From the NCBI GenBank assembly GCA_900316685.1, contig ONDS01000023.1, positions 1 through 38,730 on the forward strand: 38,730 nucleotides of DNA, written 5' to 3'. Both the position numbers and the translations under genes were made by a program. This DNA comes from an uncultured Prevotellaceae bacterium (GTDB lineage: Bacteria; Bacteroidota; Bacteroidia; Bacteroidales; Bacteroidaceae). This document shows positions 24,809 through 34,603 of the stretch, one piece after another (position 1 is the first letter of the stretch; each line of letters starts with the position of its first letter). A model generated the notes under the pieces. The model was not told the origin of the DNA. It saw only the letters and a list, made by a program, of their open reading frames with translations, and made no database searches.

Positions 24809-25090
24809 ATTTTTTGAGTTTTGAATTTTGAGTTTTGAATTTTGAATTGTCGCCTACGGCGATTGTTGAGTTTTGACGAGTTGTTGAGACGTATGTCGAA
24901 AAATTGTCGCCTACGGCGATTGTTGGGTATTGGTTTGTGGTAGGGGCGGTGCCACCGTGCCCGCCCGCAAAATGAAGTCAAAATAGATGATTCTATATGG
25001 AAGTGTTGAATTGTCGAAGGTTAATTCTTCATTGAATAATTCTTCATCGCGTTAGCGACAATTCAACATCCAACATTCAAAATTCAACAT
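24809..25090. repeat. composite repeat region between sufS and rnhB
   Basis: The region holds runs of TTTTGAATTTTGAG, two exact copies of AATTGTCGCCTACGGCGATT and flank (24845-24868 and 24902-24925, 57 bases apart), the 64-bp dispersed element, and ATCGCGTTAGCGAC near 25046. Right of that are ATTCAACATTCAAAATTC runs. TGAATTGTCGC (24843-24853) and GCGACAATTCA (25055-25065) are inverted, so the whole block has an outer inverted-repeat layout. No gene is seen. Confidence 0.85.
24940..25003 (+). repeat. 64-bp dispersed intergenic element, copy 2
   Basis: This copy matches 14061-14124 in reverse orientation: 45/47 in the core and about 13/17 in the tail. It is embedded inside the composite repeat block. 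Confidence 0.88.
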
Positions 25091-26305
25091 TCAGAACATT
25101 CCTCTTACGCGGCGCACTCCAGCTACGAGTGCATCCACCTCTTCCATCGTATTGTAAAGGGCGAAAGAGGCACGCACGGTACCCAGGATGCCCAAACGGT
25201 CCATCAGGGGTTGGGCGCAGTGATGACCGGTGCGCACGGCGATGCCCAGTCGGTCGAGCAGGGTGCCCATGTCGAGGTGGTGGATATCGCCCACGAGGAA
25301 CGACACCACGGCGTCTTTGCGCGGGGCGGTGCCTATCAGGCGCATGTCGGCGATGGTTGACAATTGTTCCATGCAATAGCGGGTGAGAGCTTGCTCATGA
25401 GCTTCGATATTGTCGAGACCGATGGCGCTCACATAATCGAGGGCCTTGGCCAGACCCACCGTGGCCACATAGTCGGGTGTGCCCGCCTCGAACTTCAGGG
25501 GCGGGTGCTCGAAGGTGGTTTTCTCGAAACTCACGTGCTCTATCATCTCGCCACCTCCTTGGTAGGGGGGCATGCGGTCGAGCCAACGCTCCTTGCCGTA
25601 GAGCACGCCGATGCCGGTGGGACCATACACCTTATGGCCGCTGAATGCGAAGAAATCGCAGTCGAGGGCTTGCACGTCAATGGCCATGTGGGGAGTGCTC
25701 TGCGCACCGTCGACCAATACGGGCACCTCATGGTCGTGGGCGATGGCTATCATCTCTTCTATGGGGTTGATGGTGCCCAGCACATTGCTCACATGGGTGA
25801 CGCTCACCAGCCGCGTGCGTTCGTTGAACAATTGGTGGTAAGCTTCCATATCCAGCTCACCCTCGTCGCTCATGGGTATCACGCGGATGGCGATGCCATG
25901 TCGTGCGGCCATCAGCTGCCATGGCACGATATTGCTGTGGTGCTCCATTTCGGAGAGAATCACCTCGTCGCCTTCGTGCATGAAAGCCTCGGTGAACGAG
26001 TTGGCCACGAGGTTCATGCTCTCCGTCGTACCCCGAGTGAAGATGATCTCGGCGGTGCTGGCGGCGTTGATGAACCGACGCACCGTTTCGCGTGCCGCCT
26101 CATGCAACTCGGTGGCTTGTTGCGACAGGTAGTGAACCCCACGGTGGACATTGGCGTTCACATTGAGGTATTCATCGCGCATGGCATCCAGCACGCAGAG
26201 CGGTTTCTGCGTGGTGGCCCCATTGTCGAGGTAGACCAGTGGTCGGCCATATACCTCACGGGAGAGGATGGGGAAATCGGCCCGAACGGCGTTGATATCG
26301 TACAT
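25091..26305 (-). CDS. sufS: cysteine desulfurase SufS
   Basis: A 404-aa PLP enzyme of the NifS/SufS class, full length. It has the PLP Lys225 in SGHKVYGPTG, Asp199/Gln202 of VDGAQS for cofactor binding, His122/His123 in EMEHHSN, and the sulfur-carrying Cys363 in RTGHHCAQP. RASFALYN is a class signature. It removes sulfur from L-cysteine and passes it as persulfide to the SufBCD scaffold. It is the last suf gene of the run. SufE or SufU, its usual sulfur acceptor, is not in the window. Confidence 0.96.
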   Translation of the reverse strand: MYDINAVRADFPILSREVYGRPLVYLDNGATTQKPLCVLDAMRDEYLNVNANVHRGVHYLSQQATELHEAARETVRRFINAASTAEIIFTRGTTESMNLVANSFTEAFMHEGDEVILSEMEHHSNIVPWQLMAARHGIAIRVIPMSDEGELDMEAYHQLFNERTRLVSVTHVSNVLGTINPIEEMIAIAHDHEVPVLVDGAQSTPHMAIDVQALDCDFFAFSGHKVYGPTGIGVLYGKERWLDRMPPYQGGGEMIEHVSFEKTTFEHPPLKFEAGTPDYVATVGLAKALDYVSAIGLDNIEAHEQALTRYCMEQLSTIADMRLIGTAPRKDAVVSFLVGDIHHLDMGTLLDRLGIAVRTGHHCAQPLMDRLGILGTVRASFALYNTMEEVDALVAGVRRVRGMF

Positions 26306-26481
26306 TGGTTGAGTGTTGAGTGTTTAGTGCTTAGTGTTTAGGGTTGAGTGTTTAGGGTTGAGTGTTTAGGGTTGAGTGTTTAGGGTTGAGTGTTGAGTGT
26401 TTAGTGTTGAGGGATGGAGGGCTTGGTATTCTCTTGCTCCTTGCTCCTCACCTCTTACTCCCCACCTCTTACCCCTCACCT
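26306..26481. repeat. 14-bp tandem repeats plus pyrimidine-rich repeats between sufD and sufS
   Basis: GTTGAGTGTTTAGG units start at 26343, 26357 and 26371 with a partial at 26385, within a longer run (26308-26411) of related GAGTGTTTAG/TTGAGTGT words. The rest (26436-26480) is CT-rich, with repeated TTGCTCC and CACCTCTTAC words. No gene is present. Confidence 0.88.
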
Positions 26482-27825
26482 CTATTTACACAACTTGCAT
26501 CCGTCGCATTTGTTCAGCTCGCCTCGGAAGCGTTTTTCCACTAAGTAGCGGAGCCGGTCGCGAAGGGGCGCCAAGGCAATCTGGTCGATCACCTCGCCCA
26601 CGAAAGCCTGTTGGAGCAAGGTCTTGGCCTCTTTCTGCGATATGCCACGTTGCTGCATATAGAAAAGGGCGGCATCGTTGAGCTGGCCTACGGTGCTGCC
26701 GTGCGAACACTTCACATCGTCGGCGTAAATCTCCAACATAGGTTGGGTGTACATGCGAGCGTCGGGTGTGGCGCAGAGGTTCTGGTTCGTTTCCTGCGAC
26801 TCGGTATGTTGGGCTCCGGGTCGCACGAGCACCTTGCCGGCGAAGGCTCCCACGGCTTTCTCGTCGAGCACATATTTGTATAACTCACGACTGGTGCAAC
26901 TGCAAGCTATATGGTCGATGAGTGTGTTGTTGTCCACATGCTGTTCCTTATCGGCTATCACGCAACCATTGAGGGTGCACGAGGCGCCTTCTCCCCGAAG
27001 AGCCACATGGAGGCTGTTGCGTGAGATGCCGTTGTGGAGGGTGATGGAGCCATGATGGACCTGGCTTTGGGCTTGCTGGTCGATATACACGTTGCTCACG
27101 CGGGTGTTGCGGTAGTGGGTCTCTTCCAGGCAATAGAGTTGCAGCGACGACCGCTCGCCCATGAATACCTCCACCACCTGGGTGGTAAGGAAAGGCAGGT
27201 CGTCGGCGGCATGGTCGCAGAACAGGAGAGTGGCTTCGGCACCCTCGTCGACGACGATGAGCACACGGCGGTTGGCCATCAGCGCCACATCGGAACGGAG
27301 GATATTGATTACCTGGATGGCCTTGTCGGCTTTCACGTTGGCAGCCACATGGATGAGCAGACCATCTTGGGCAAGCATGGTGTTGAGGGCCGTCACGGCA
27401 TCGTCGGCAGTGTGGGCCAATTGTCCATAGTGTGCCGCCACGAAGTCGGGATGCTCTTCGGCGTATGTCTTGAGCGAACCGACCTCCACTCCCTCGGGTA
27501 AGGAATTGTTGGGTGATGAGACGCCATGGAAAGCATCGTTCACCACGAAGTACAGTTGGGTGCTCAGGTTGGGCACGTCGCAACGGAAAGCCTCGTAGGG
27601 ATCGACGGGTATGGCCAGTCTGCGGAGGTTCAGTCCATAATCGGGTGCGAAGAGCGCCTGCATGTCGGTGTAGCGGTATCGCTCCTGTTTCCGGGTGGGT
27701 AAGCCCAACCGCTGGAAATCGGATGCCGCGGCATCGCGCAGGGCGTTCATGGCGGGAGCGCTATACTGATGGATGAGTGAGCGCTGTCCCCGATAGAGTT
27801 CTATATATTGTAATTCACTCTGCAT
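26482..27825 (-). CDS. sufD: Fe-S cluster assembly protein SufD
   Basis: A 447-aa protein of the SufB/SufD beta-helix family. The C-terminal half carries the shared pattern (CSHGSTVGQLNDAALFYMQQRGISQKEA in type; here from about residue 365), and the N-terminal part is helical. SufD pairs with SufB and the SufC ATPase as the SufBC2D scaffold that builds Fe-S clusters in the cytoplasm. It ends with a cysteine-rich tail (KCDGCKLCK), which deserves a look because SufD proteins often end without it. It lies between sufC and sufS with repeats in both gaps. Confidence 0.93.
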   Translation of the reverse strand: MQSELQYIELYRGQRSLIHQYSAPAMNALRDAAASDFQRLGLPTRKQERYRYTDMQALFAPDYGLNLRRLAIPVDPYEAFRCDVPNLSTQLYFVVNDAFHGVSSPNNSLPEGVEVGSLKTYAEEHPDFVAAHYGQLAHTADDAVTALNTMLAQDGLLIHVAANVKADKAIQVINILRSDVALMANRRVLIVVDEGAEATLLFCDHAADDLPFLTTQVVEVFMGERSSLQLYCLEETHYRNTRVSNVYIDQQAQSQVHHGSITLHNGISRNSLHVALRGEGASCTLNGCVIADKEQHVDNNTLIDHIACSCTSRELYKYVLDEKAVGAFAGKVLVRPGAQHTESQETNQNLCATPDARMYTQPMLEIYADDVKCSHGSTVGQLNDAALFYMQQRGISQKEAKTLLQQAFVGEVIDQIALAPLRDRLRYLVEKRFRGELNKCDGCKLCK

Positions 27826-27842
27826 TGTTTCTTTCTTTTGGC

Positions 27843-27905
27843 CTTATTGGGCTTATTGGGCTTATTGGGCCTTATTGGGCTTATTGGGCTTATTGGCCTT
27901 ATTGG
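27843..27905. repeat. 9-bp tandem array CTTATTGGG, seven copies, reaching the sufC stop codon
   Basis: Units start at 27843, 27852, 27861, 27871, 27880, 27889 and 27898. The last two are CTTATTGG, and one extra C sits after the third. The final copy covers the sufC stop codon (TTA at 27899-27901 on the plus strand). The array fills nearly the whole sufC-sufD gap. Confidence 0.93.
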
Positions 27906-28648
27906 TGGGCTTCCTTTAGCCATTCGTAGCCTCGCTCCTGTATCTCGTTGGCCAGTTCGGGGCCTGCCGTCTTCACTATGCGCCCCTGATAGAGCACGTG
28001 TACCACCTCGGGACGTATCATCTCCAACAGTCGGTCGTAGTGGGTAATCACGATACGGCTGTTCTCCGGGGTGCGCAACTTGTTGACACCCTCGGCCACG
28101 ATACGCATGGCATCCACATCGAGACCGGAATCCGTCTCGTCGAGTATGGCGAGCTTCGGTTCGAGCATGGCCATCTGGAATATCTCGTTGCGTTTCTTCT
28201 CTCCTCCGCTGAATCCTTCATTTACCGAGCGCGACGACAGCTTGCTGTCCAGTTCCACTACCTTACGTTTCTCGCGCATAAGTTTGAGAAACTCGGTGGC
28301 GTTAAGGGCCGGCAGCCCCTGGAACTTGCGTTTCTCGTTGATGGCGGCGCGCATGAATTGTGTCATCGAGACACCGGGTATCTCCACGGGATACTGGAAC
28401 GAGAGGAACAGTCCTTCGTGGGCTCGTTCCTCAGGTTTCATAGCCAGCAGGTCCTTGCCGTTGAAGGTCACTGTGCCTTCGGTCACTTCGTACTGGGGAT
28501 TGCCCACGAGCACTGCGCTGAGCGTGCTCTTGCCCGAGCCGTTGGGCCCCATGATGGCATGGGTCTCGCCATCCTTGATGTCGAGGTCGATGCCGCGTAA
28601 TATTTCTTTGTCGCCTATACGGGCGTGCAGATTCCTGACTTGTAACAT
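27899..28648 (-). CDS. sufC: Fe-S cluster assembly ATPase SufC
   Basis: A 249-aa ABC-type ATPase of normal length. Walker A is GPNGSGKST (34-42), the Q-loop FQYPVEIPG near 84-92, the ABC signature FSGGEKKR (146-153), and Walker B LAILDETDSGLD (167-178), with His in VITHYDR. It binds SufB and SufD and drives conformational change of the scaffold. The stop codon lies within the 9-bp repeat array, so the repeat sequence forms the last codons' edge. Confidence 0.96.
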   Translation of the reverse strand: MLQVRNLHARIGDKEILRGIDLDIKDGETHAIMGPNGSGKSTLSAVLVGNPQYEVTEGTVTFNGKDLLAMKPEERAHEGLFLSFQYPVEIPGVSMTQFMRAAINEKRKFQGLPALNATEFLKLMREKRKVVELDSKLSSRSVNEGFSGGEKKRNEIFQMAMLEPKLAILDETDSGLDVDAMRIVAEGVNKLRTPENSRIVITHYDRLLEMIRPEVVHVLYQGRIVKTAGPELANEIQERGYEWLKEAHQ

Positions 28649-28797
28649 TGATGAATGTTGAATTTTGAATTTTGATTTTTGAGTTGTCGCGTTGCGATGA
28701 TGAATGTTGAGTTGTGAGTGAATTCATTGATTGTTTCACTTTTAATCGCGTAAGCGATCATTCAACACTCAACATTCAGCACTCAACATTCATGAAC
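28649..28797. repeat. inverted ATTCAACA/TGTTGAAT repeats between sufB and sufC
   Basis: The left half has GATGAATGTTGAATTTTGAA and GATGAATGTTGAG; the right half has CATTCAACACTCAACATTC in inverted orientation. Small TCGCGTTGCGA and ATCGCGTAAGCGAT palindromes lie near 28685 and 28746. The same vocabulary appears downstream of sufS, so the two are members of one repeat family. No gene is present. Confidence 0.85.
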
Positions 28798-30252
28798 TCA
28801 CCCCACTGTGCCTTCGAGCGATACGCTGAGCAATTTCTGTGCTTCGGCGGCGAATTCCAGGGGCAGTTTGTTGAGCACCTCCTTGGCATAGCCATTGACG
28901 ATGATGCCCACAGCCTGCTCGGTGGGGATGCCGCGTTGGTTGCAGTAGAACAGCTGGTCTTCGCTTATCTTGCTGGTGGTGGCTTCATGTTCCACGATGG
29001 CCGTATCGTTGTGGATGTCCATATAAGGAAAGGTGTGGGCACCGCATTCGCTGCCTAAGAGCAGACTGTCGCATGAGCTGTAGTTACGGGCGTTTTCGGC
29101 GGTACGTGTGGCCCTGACCAGTCCGCGGTAGGAATTTTGGCTCTTTCCCGCGCTGATGCCTTTCGATATGATGGTGCTTTTGGTGTTGCGCCCCATGTGG
29201 ATCATCTTGGTGCCTGTGTCGGCCTCTTGGTGGTGGTTGGTCACGGCCACAGAGTAGAACTCTGCCTGCGAGCCATCGCCGCGGAGCACGCACGATGGAT
29301 ATTTCCAGGTGATGGCGCTGCCCGTCTCTACCTGTGTCCACGACAGGCGCGAGTCCACACCGCGCAGGTCGCCACGTTTGGTCACGAGGTTGAGCACACC
29401 ACCACGTCCTTGCTCATCGCCGGGATACCAATTCTGCACCGTGGAATATTTCACCTCGGCGCGGTTCATCACGATGATCTCGACGATGGCGGCATGGAGC
29501 TGGTTCTCATCGCGCATGGGCGCGGTACACCCTTCCAGATACGACACGTAGGCATCGTCGTCGGCGATGATCAGTGTACGCTCAAACTGTCCTGTGTTGC
29601 GGGCGTTGATGCGAAAATAGCTGCTCAGTTCCATAGGACAGCGCACACCCTTGGGGATGTAGACGAACGAACCGTCGCTGAACACCGCACTGTTGAGTGC
29701 TGCGAAGAAGTTATCGCGGTAGGGCACTACGGTGCCAAGGTATTGTCGTACCAGGTCGGGATGCTGCTTGATGGCATCGCCGATGGAACAGAAGATGACA
29801 CCCTTCTCAGCCAGTTTCTCCTTGTAGGTGGTTTTCACTGACACGGAGTCCATGATGGCGTCGACAGCCATGCCGCTCAAGGCCAGCCGTTCTTCCAAGG
29901 GTATGCCCAATTTGTCGAAGGTCTTCATCACCTCGGGGTCGATCTCGTCGAGGCTCTTCGGTCCCTTGTCCTTCTTGGCCAGTGGGTCGGCATAGTAGGA
30001 GATGGCCTGATAGTCGATGGGGGGCAGGTTGACATGTCCCCACTCCGGCTGTTTCATGCCCTGCCAATGGCGGAAGGCCTTCAGGCGGAAATCGAGCATC
30101 CACTCAGGCTCTCCTTTCTTCTGTGAGATGAGCCGCACCACATCTTCGTTGAGGCCGCGGTCGATGATCTCGGTATGTACGTCGGTGGTGAAGCCGAACT
30201 CATATTTCTTCTCCGCCACCTGCTTGACAAATGCGTTGCTTTCTTGAGCCAT
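28798..30252 (-). CDS. sufB: Fe-S cluster assembly protein SufB
   Basis: A 484-aa protein of usual SufB length. It contains the family landmarks: [13 protein letters not shown] near 48-60, [17 protein letters not shown] near 242-258, [20 protein letters not shown] near 302-321, and [19 protein letters not shown] near 397-415, with conserved cysteines. The C-terminal [19 protein letters not shown] is typical. SufB receives sulfur and, with SufC and SufD, assembles the cluster. It starts 1 base after the infB stop codon, so it is very probably cotranscribed with the translation genes upstream. Confidence 0.96.
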   Translation of the reverse strand: MAQESNAFVKQVAEKKYEFGFTTDVHTEIIDRGLNEDVVRLISQKKGEPEWMLDFRLKAFRHWQGMKQPEWGHVNLPPIDYQAISYYADPLAKKDKGPKSLDEIDPEVMKTFDKLGIPLEERLALSGMAVDAIMDSVSVKTTYKEKLAEKGVIFCSIGDAIKQHPDLVRQYLGTVVPYRDNFFAALNSAVFSDGSFVYIPKGVRCPMELSSYFRINARNTGQFERTLIIADDDAYVSYLEGCTAPMRDENQLHAAIVEIIVMNRAEVKYSTVQNWYPGDEQGRGGVLNLVTKRGDLRGVDSRLSWTQVETGSAITWKYPSCVLRGDGSQAEFYSVAVTNHHQEADTGTKMIHMGRNTKSTIISKGISAGKSQNSYRGLVRATRTAENARNYSSCDSLLLGSECGAHTFPYMDIHNDTAIVEHEATTSKISEDQLFYCNQRGIPTEQAVGIIVNGYAKEVLNKLPLEFAAEAQKLLSVSLEGTVG

Positions 30253-30253
30253 C

Positions 30254-33181
30254 CTACAACTTCTGCTGTACCTCTATCTCGGTGAAGGTCTCTATGATAT
30301 CGCCTACCTGTATGTCGTTGAAGTTGACGAGGCTGATACCACATTCGAAGTTGACACCCACTTCCTTCACATCATCTTTGTAACGCTTCAGGGCGTTGAT
30401 TTCGCCGGTGTGCATCACGATGCCGTCGCGCACCAGACGGGCCTTGTCGGTGCGGTGCACCTTGCCCTCGGTGACGAGAGCTCCAGCCACGGCGCCTACC
30501 TTGGAGATGCGGTATACCTCCTTCACCTCCACCTGTCCGGTCACTATCTCTTTCTTCACCTTGTCGAGCATACCGATCATGGCATCCTTGATGTCTTCGA
30601 TGGCGTCGTAGATGACGGAATAGGTGTTGATTTCCACTCCTTCGCGCTCAGCCAGTTTGCGGGCAGCCGACGAGGGTCTCACCTGGAAGCCTACGATGAT
30701 GGCATCCGAAGCGTAGGCCATCTGCACATCGTTTTCGGAAATCTGTCCTACGGCCTTGAGGATGACGTTCACGTTGATCTTCTCGGTGGAGAGTTTGATG
30801 AACGAGTCGCTCAATGCCTCGATGGAACCATCGGTGTCGCCCTTGACCACCAGGTTGAGTTCCTTGAATTCGCCTAAGGCGATGCGACGGCTGATATCGG
30901 TGAGCGTGATACGTGTCTGTGTGCGCAATCCTTGCTCGCGCTGCAACTGTTCACGTTTGTTGGCTATCTCGCGTGCCGCCTGCTCACTCTCCATGATATG
31001 GAAGGAGTCGCCGGCTGTCGGGGCGCCGTTCAGACCGAGGATGATGGCCGGTTCGGCAGGTCCCACTTTCTCCATGCGCTGGTAGCGCTCGTTGAACATG
31101 GCCTTGATGCGGCCGTGGCTCGTACCTGCGATGACCACGTCGCCCACCTTCAATGTGCCGTTCGACACAAGGACGGTCGACACATAGCCACGCCCTTTGT
31201 CGAGCGACGACTCGATGATGCTGCCCACGGCCTTGCGGTTGGGGTTGGCCTTCAGCTCGAGCATCTCGGCCTCGAGAAGTACCTTTTCGAGCAACTCGTC
31301 GACACCGATACCTTTCTTGGCGGATATCTCCTGGCATTGGTATTTGCCGCCCCAGTCTTCCACGAGCAGGTTCATGTTGGCCAAGTCTTCGCGTATCTTA
31401 TCGGGATTGGCTCCCGGCTTGTCTATCTTGTTGATGGCGAACACCATAGGCACATTGGCGGCCTGGGCATGGGCGATGGCCTCCTTGGTGGTGGGCATCA
31501 CGCTGTCGTCGGCGGCAATGATGATGATGGCGATGTCGGTCACCTGGGCACCACGGGCACGCATGGCGGTGAAAGCCTCATGGCCCGGCGTGTCGAGGAA
31601 CGTGATCTTACGGCCGTCGGCCAAGGTCACGTTATAGGCGCCGATATGCTGGGTGATACCACCCGCCTCGCCGGCGATGACGTTCGTCTTGCGGATATAG
31701 TCGAGCAACGAGGTCTTGCCATGGTCCACATGACCCATCACGGTGACGATGGGGGCGCGCGGCACGAGGTCGTTCTCGTCGTCTTCTGCCTCATGGATGG
31801 CTTCGCTCACCGAGGCGCTCACATATTCGGTCTTGAAGCCGAACTCGTCGGCCACGATGTTGATGGTTTCGGCATCGAGGCGTTGGTTGATGCTCACCAT
31901 GATGCCCACGCTCATGCAGGTGCCGATAACCTTGTTGACGGGCACGTTCATCATGGTGGCCAACTCGCTGACCGTCACAAACTCGGTCAGTTTGAGCGTC
32001 TTGCTCTCGGCCTGCATGGCCTCGTTCTCCTCCATGATACGCTCATGCACGGCATCGCGTTTCTCTTTGCGGTATTTGGCGCCTTTCTTGTTTTGGGTCT
32101 TGCTGGTGAGCTGGGCAAGCGTCTCCTTCACCTTGCGTGCCACATCCTCCTCGTTCACCTCTAAGGGTTTGGGTGCGCGCTTGCGGTTCTTGTTCTTCTT
32201 GCCTTGATTGGCTTGGCCGGCTTGGTTGTTCTTGTTGTTGTCCTTATTGGGAGAGGGCTGGTTGGCCACGGCGTTGATGTCGACGCGTTCCTTGTTGATA
32301 CGGTTGCGTTTCTTGCGCTCGCCGCCATGCTGTTGCTGCGCCTTCTCTTCGCGTTCCTTGCGTTTCTCCTCTTTCGTCTTCTTCTTCGGACGGGTGTTTT
32401 GGTTGATGGCGTTAAGGTCGATTTTACCCACCACATTGAGCCTGGGTGTTTCGGCGTGCTCGCTTTTCAAGGTGAACACCTGTTTGGTTTCCTTGCTCTC
32501 GGAGGGCTGTTGGGCTGTAGGTGCCTTTTCTTCCGGTTGAACGGCCTGGGGCTCTTCCTTTTTCACCTCTTCGGGCTTAACAGTTTCAACTACCTCTTCT
32601 ACCTTGGGTGTTGTCTCCTCAGGAGCCGGTTGCTTGTCCTCCTTCACGGGCTGTGAGGGCTCTTCCTCCATCTTGGCAGGCTTTTCCACCACCGCTTTCT
32701 TCTCTTCCGTATCCTTTACAGGGGTCTCGACGATTGGCTTAGGCGCTTCAATCACCTGAGGCTCAACTTTTTCCTCTATGATGTTCTCGACGACGACCTT
32801 TTCCTGTGGTTTCTCTTCCTTGGGCAAGTCGGCAGGTTCCGGCTTCTTCTCAGAAGGTTTCTTGCCCAAGTTGTCGAGGTCTATTTTCCCCACTTGCTTG
32901 AATTGTTGGCGACCGGCGGAGAGCAAGGCTTCGGCTTGGTGGTTTTCGGGGCGTTTCTCTTCCTTCTTCTCCTTACGTTTGGGGAAGATGGTGCTCGCCA
33001 AGGTGCGCAAGTCCTTATCGGTCTTGTGGCTGTCGACGAGTGCTTGGTATTGCTCGTCGTTGAGCTTGAAGTTGGGGTCGGCTTTCACCTCGCCCAGGTC
33101 TTTCCTCTTGGTGAGGAAATCAACTGCCGTTTGAAGTCCTATATTCAGTTCGCGTATAGCTTTACTTAGTCTTATACCCAT
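30254..33181 (-). CDS. infB: translation initiation factor IF-2
   Basis: A 975-aa GTPase. An IF2N-type domain lies at 1-60, then a long Lys/Glu/Pro/Gln-rich low-complexity region (~70-390) typical of Bacteroidetes IF-2. The G domain has GHVDHGKT (483-490), DTPGH near 528 and NKID near 588, followed by domains II-IV ending [10 protein letters not shown]. It recruits fMet-tRNA to the ribosome and aids subunit joining. It is flanked by nusA upstream (~110 bases) and by sufB 1 base downstream. Confidence 0.97.
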   Translation of the reverse strand: MGIRLSKAIRELNIGLQTAVDFLTKRKDLGEVKADPNFKLNDEQYQALVDSHKTDKDLRTLASTIFPKRKEKKEEKRPENHQAEALLSAGRQQFKQVGKIDLDNLGKKPSEKKPEPADLPKEEKPQEKVVVENIIEEKVEPQVIEAPKPIVETPVKDTEEKKAVVEKPAKMEEEPSQPVKEDKQPAPEETTPKVEEVVETVKPEEVKKEEPQAVQPEEKAPTAQQPSESKETKQVFTLKSEHAETPRLNVVGKIDLNAINQNTRPKKKTKEEKRKEREEKAQQQHGGERKKRNRINKERVDINAVANQPSPNKDNNKNNQAGQANQGKKNKNRKRAPKPLEVNEEDVARKVKETLAQLTSKTQNKKGAKYRKEKRDAVHERIMEENEAMQAESKTLKLTEFVTVSELATMMNVPVNKVIGTCMSVGIMVSINQRLDAETINIVADEFGFKTEYVSASVSEAIHEAEDDENDLVPRAPIVTVMGHVDHGKTSLLDYIRKTNVIAGEAGGITQHIGAYNVTLADGRKITFLDTPGHEAFTAMRARGAQVTDIAIIIIAADDSVMPTTKEAIAHAQAANVPMVFAINKIDKPGANPDKIREDLANMNLLVEDWGGKYQCQEISAKKGIGVDELLEKVLLEAEMLELKANPNRKAVGSIIESSLDKGRGYVSTVLVSNGTLKVGDVVIAGTSHGRIKAMFNERYQRMEKVGPAEPAIILGLNGAPTAGDSFHIMESEQAAREIANKREQLQREQGLRTQTRITLTDISRRIALGEFKELNLVVKGDTDGSIEALSDSFIKLSTEKINVNVILKAVGQISENDVQMAYASDAIIVGFQVRPSSAARKLAEREGVEINTYSVIYDAIEDIKDAMIGMLDKVKKEIVTGQVEVKEVYRISKVGAVAGALVTEGKVHRTDKARLVRDGIVMHTGEINALKRYKDDVKEVGVNFECGISLVNFNDIQVGDIIETFTEIEVQQKL

Positions 33182-33289
33182 TCTATGTTCTTTAATTGTT
33201 ATTGTGGTTGATTAGATGAATGTCCCGCGCCCTATGTAGTATGATGCCTGTGCGCGAGACGCTTCTGAACAGGCGGCTGCGAGAGAGTG

Positions 33290-34567
33290 TTATTGCTCGT
33301 TTTCAGGCTGCTCGAATTCGGCCTTTAGGATGCGTAGCACCTCGTCGACCGTCTCTTCCTCGAGGTCGGCTTTCTCAACAAGCATCTCGCGTGGGGCTTT
33401 GATCACTGCCTTGGCGGTATCCAGACCGATGTTCTTGATGGAATCGATAATCCATGGCTCGATGGCATCTTCGAACTCCTCGAGATAGATGTCTTCCTCG
33501 TCCATGTTCTCCACCTCGCGGAACACATCGATGGTGTAGCCGGTGAGCATGGAGGCCAGCTTGATGTTCAAACCGCTCTTGCCGATGGCCAGCGATACTT
33601 GGTCGGGCTGAAGGTAAACCTCGGCTTTCTTCCCTTCCTCGTCGATGCTGATGCTCGACACCTGTGCCGGACTGAGCGCGCGCTGTATGTATAGTTTGGT
33701 ATTCTGGGTGTAATTGATCACATCGATATTCTCGTTGCACAATTCGCGTACGATGCCGTGTACACGGCTGCCTTTCACGCCCACGCAGGCTCCCACGGGG
33801 TCGATGCGCTCATCGTAGCTTTCCACGGCCACCTTGGCGCGTTCGCCGGGCATACGGGCGATGCCCTTGATGGAGATCAGACCGTCGGCTATTTCGGGCA
33901 CCTCGGCTTCGAGCAGGCGCTGCAGGAACACGGGGCTGGTGCGCGAGAGGATGATCTTGGGGTTGTTGTTGTCGTTCTTCACCTCATGTACGATGGCTCG
34001 GATGGTCTCGCCCTTGCGATAGCTGTCGCCGGGTATCTGCTCCATCTTGGGGAGGATGAGCTCGTTGTTCTCGTCGTCGACCACGAGCACCTCTCTTTTC
34101 CACATCTGGTAGACCTCGCCACTGATCACCTCGCCCACGCGGTCCTTGTATTTCTGGTAGAGAGAGTCGTGCTCCAACTCAAGGATCTTCGAAGCGAGGG
34201 TCTGACGGAGAACGAGGATGGCGCGGCGTCCGAACTTGTTGAAGTCGATACGTTCGGTCACCTCTTCACCCACTTCGTAGTCGGGCTCTATCTTTTGCGC
34301 GTCGGCCAGGCTGATTTGCTTGTTCACATCTTCCACCTCGCCATTGGGCACCACGATGCGGTTGAGGTATATTTCGAAGTCGCCCTTGTCAGGGTTCACG
34401 ATGACATCGATGTTCTCGTCGCCATGGTAGTATTTCGATAAAACGCTGCGGAAACTCTCTTCGAGCACGCTGACCAATGTGGTGCGGTCGATGTTCTTGG
34501 TGTCTTTGAACTCCTTAAAGGTTTCGATGAGGTTGGGCGCCTCTTCAGTTATTTTTTTTGTAGCCAT
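33290..34567 (-). CDS. nusA: transcription termination/antitermination factor NusA
   Basis: A 425-aa protein. The N-terminal RNA-polymerase-binding domain (~1-125) is followed by an S1 domain (~130-200, GEVISGEVYQMWKREVLVVD) and two KH domains (~205-345; ARMPGERAKVAV, DPVGACVGVKGSR, VSLAIGKSGLNIKLA). The acidic C-terminal tail replaces the E. coli-type acidic repeats. It controls pausing, termination and antitermination. It lies between rimP and infB, the standard bacterial order. Confidence 0.97.
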   Translation of the reverse strand: MATKKITEEAPNLIETFKEFKDTKNIDRTTLVSVLEESFRSVLSKYYHGDENIDVIVNPDKGDFEIYLNRIVVPNGEVEDVNKQISLADAQKIEPDYEVGEEVTERIDFNKFGRRAILVLRQTLASKILELEHDSLYQKYKDRVGEVISGEVYQMWKREVLVVDDENNELILPKMEQIPGDSYRKGETIRAIVHEVKNDNNNPKIILSRTSPVFLQRLLEAEVPEIADGLISIKGIARMPGERAKVAVESYDERIDPVGACVGVKGSRVHGIVRELCNENIDVINYTQNTKLYIQRALSPAQVSSISIDEEGKKAEVYLQPDQVSLAIGKSGLNIKLASMLTGYTIDVFREVENMDEEDIYLEEFEDAIEPWIIDSIKNIGLDTAKAVIKAPREMLVEKADLEEETVDEVLRILKAEFEQPENEQ

Positions 34568-34603
34568 AATATATTTTGTTTTTGTTTTTTCTTGCTAAGC
34601 GGG

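Noticed and set aside
26343-26411. Telomere-like TTTAGGG words.
   Set aside because: The word occurs only as part of the 14-bp GTTGAGTGTTTAGG repeat in a bacterial gap between suf genes; no telomere relevance.
27838-28047. Plus-strand frame starting with Leu/Gly/Ile repeats over the CTTATTGGG array.
   Set aside because: Product of the 9-bp repeat read in frame and antisense to sufC.
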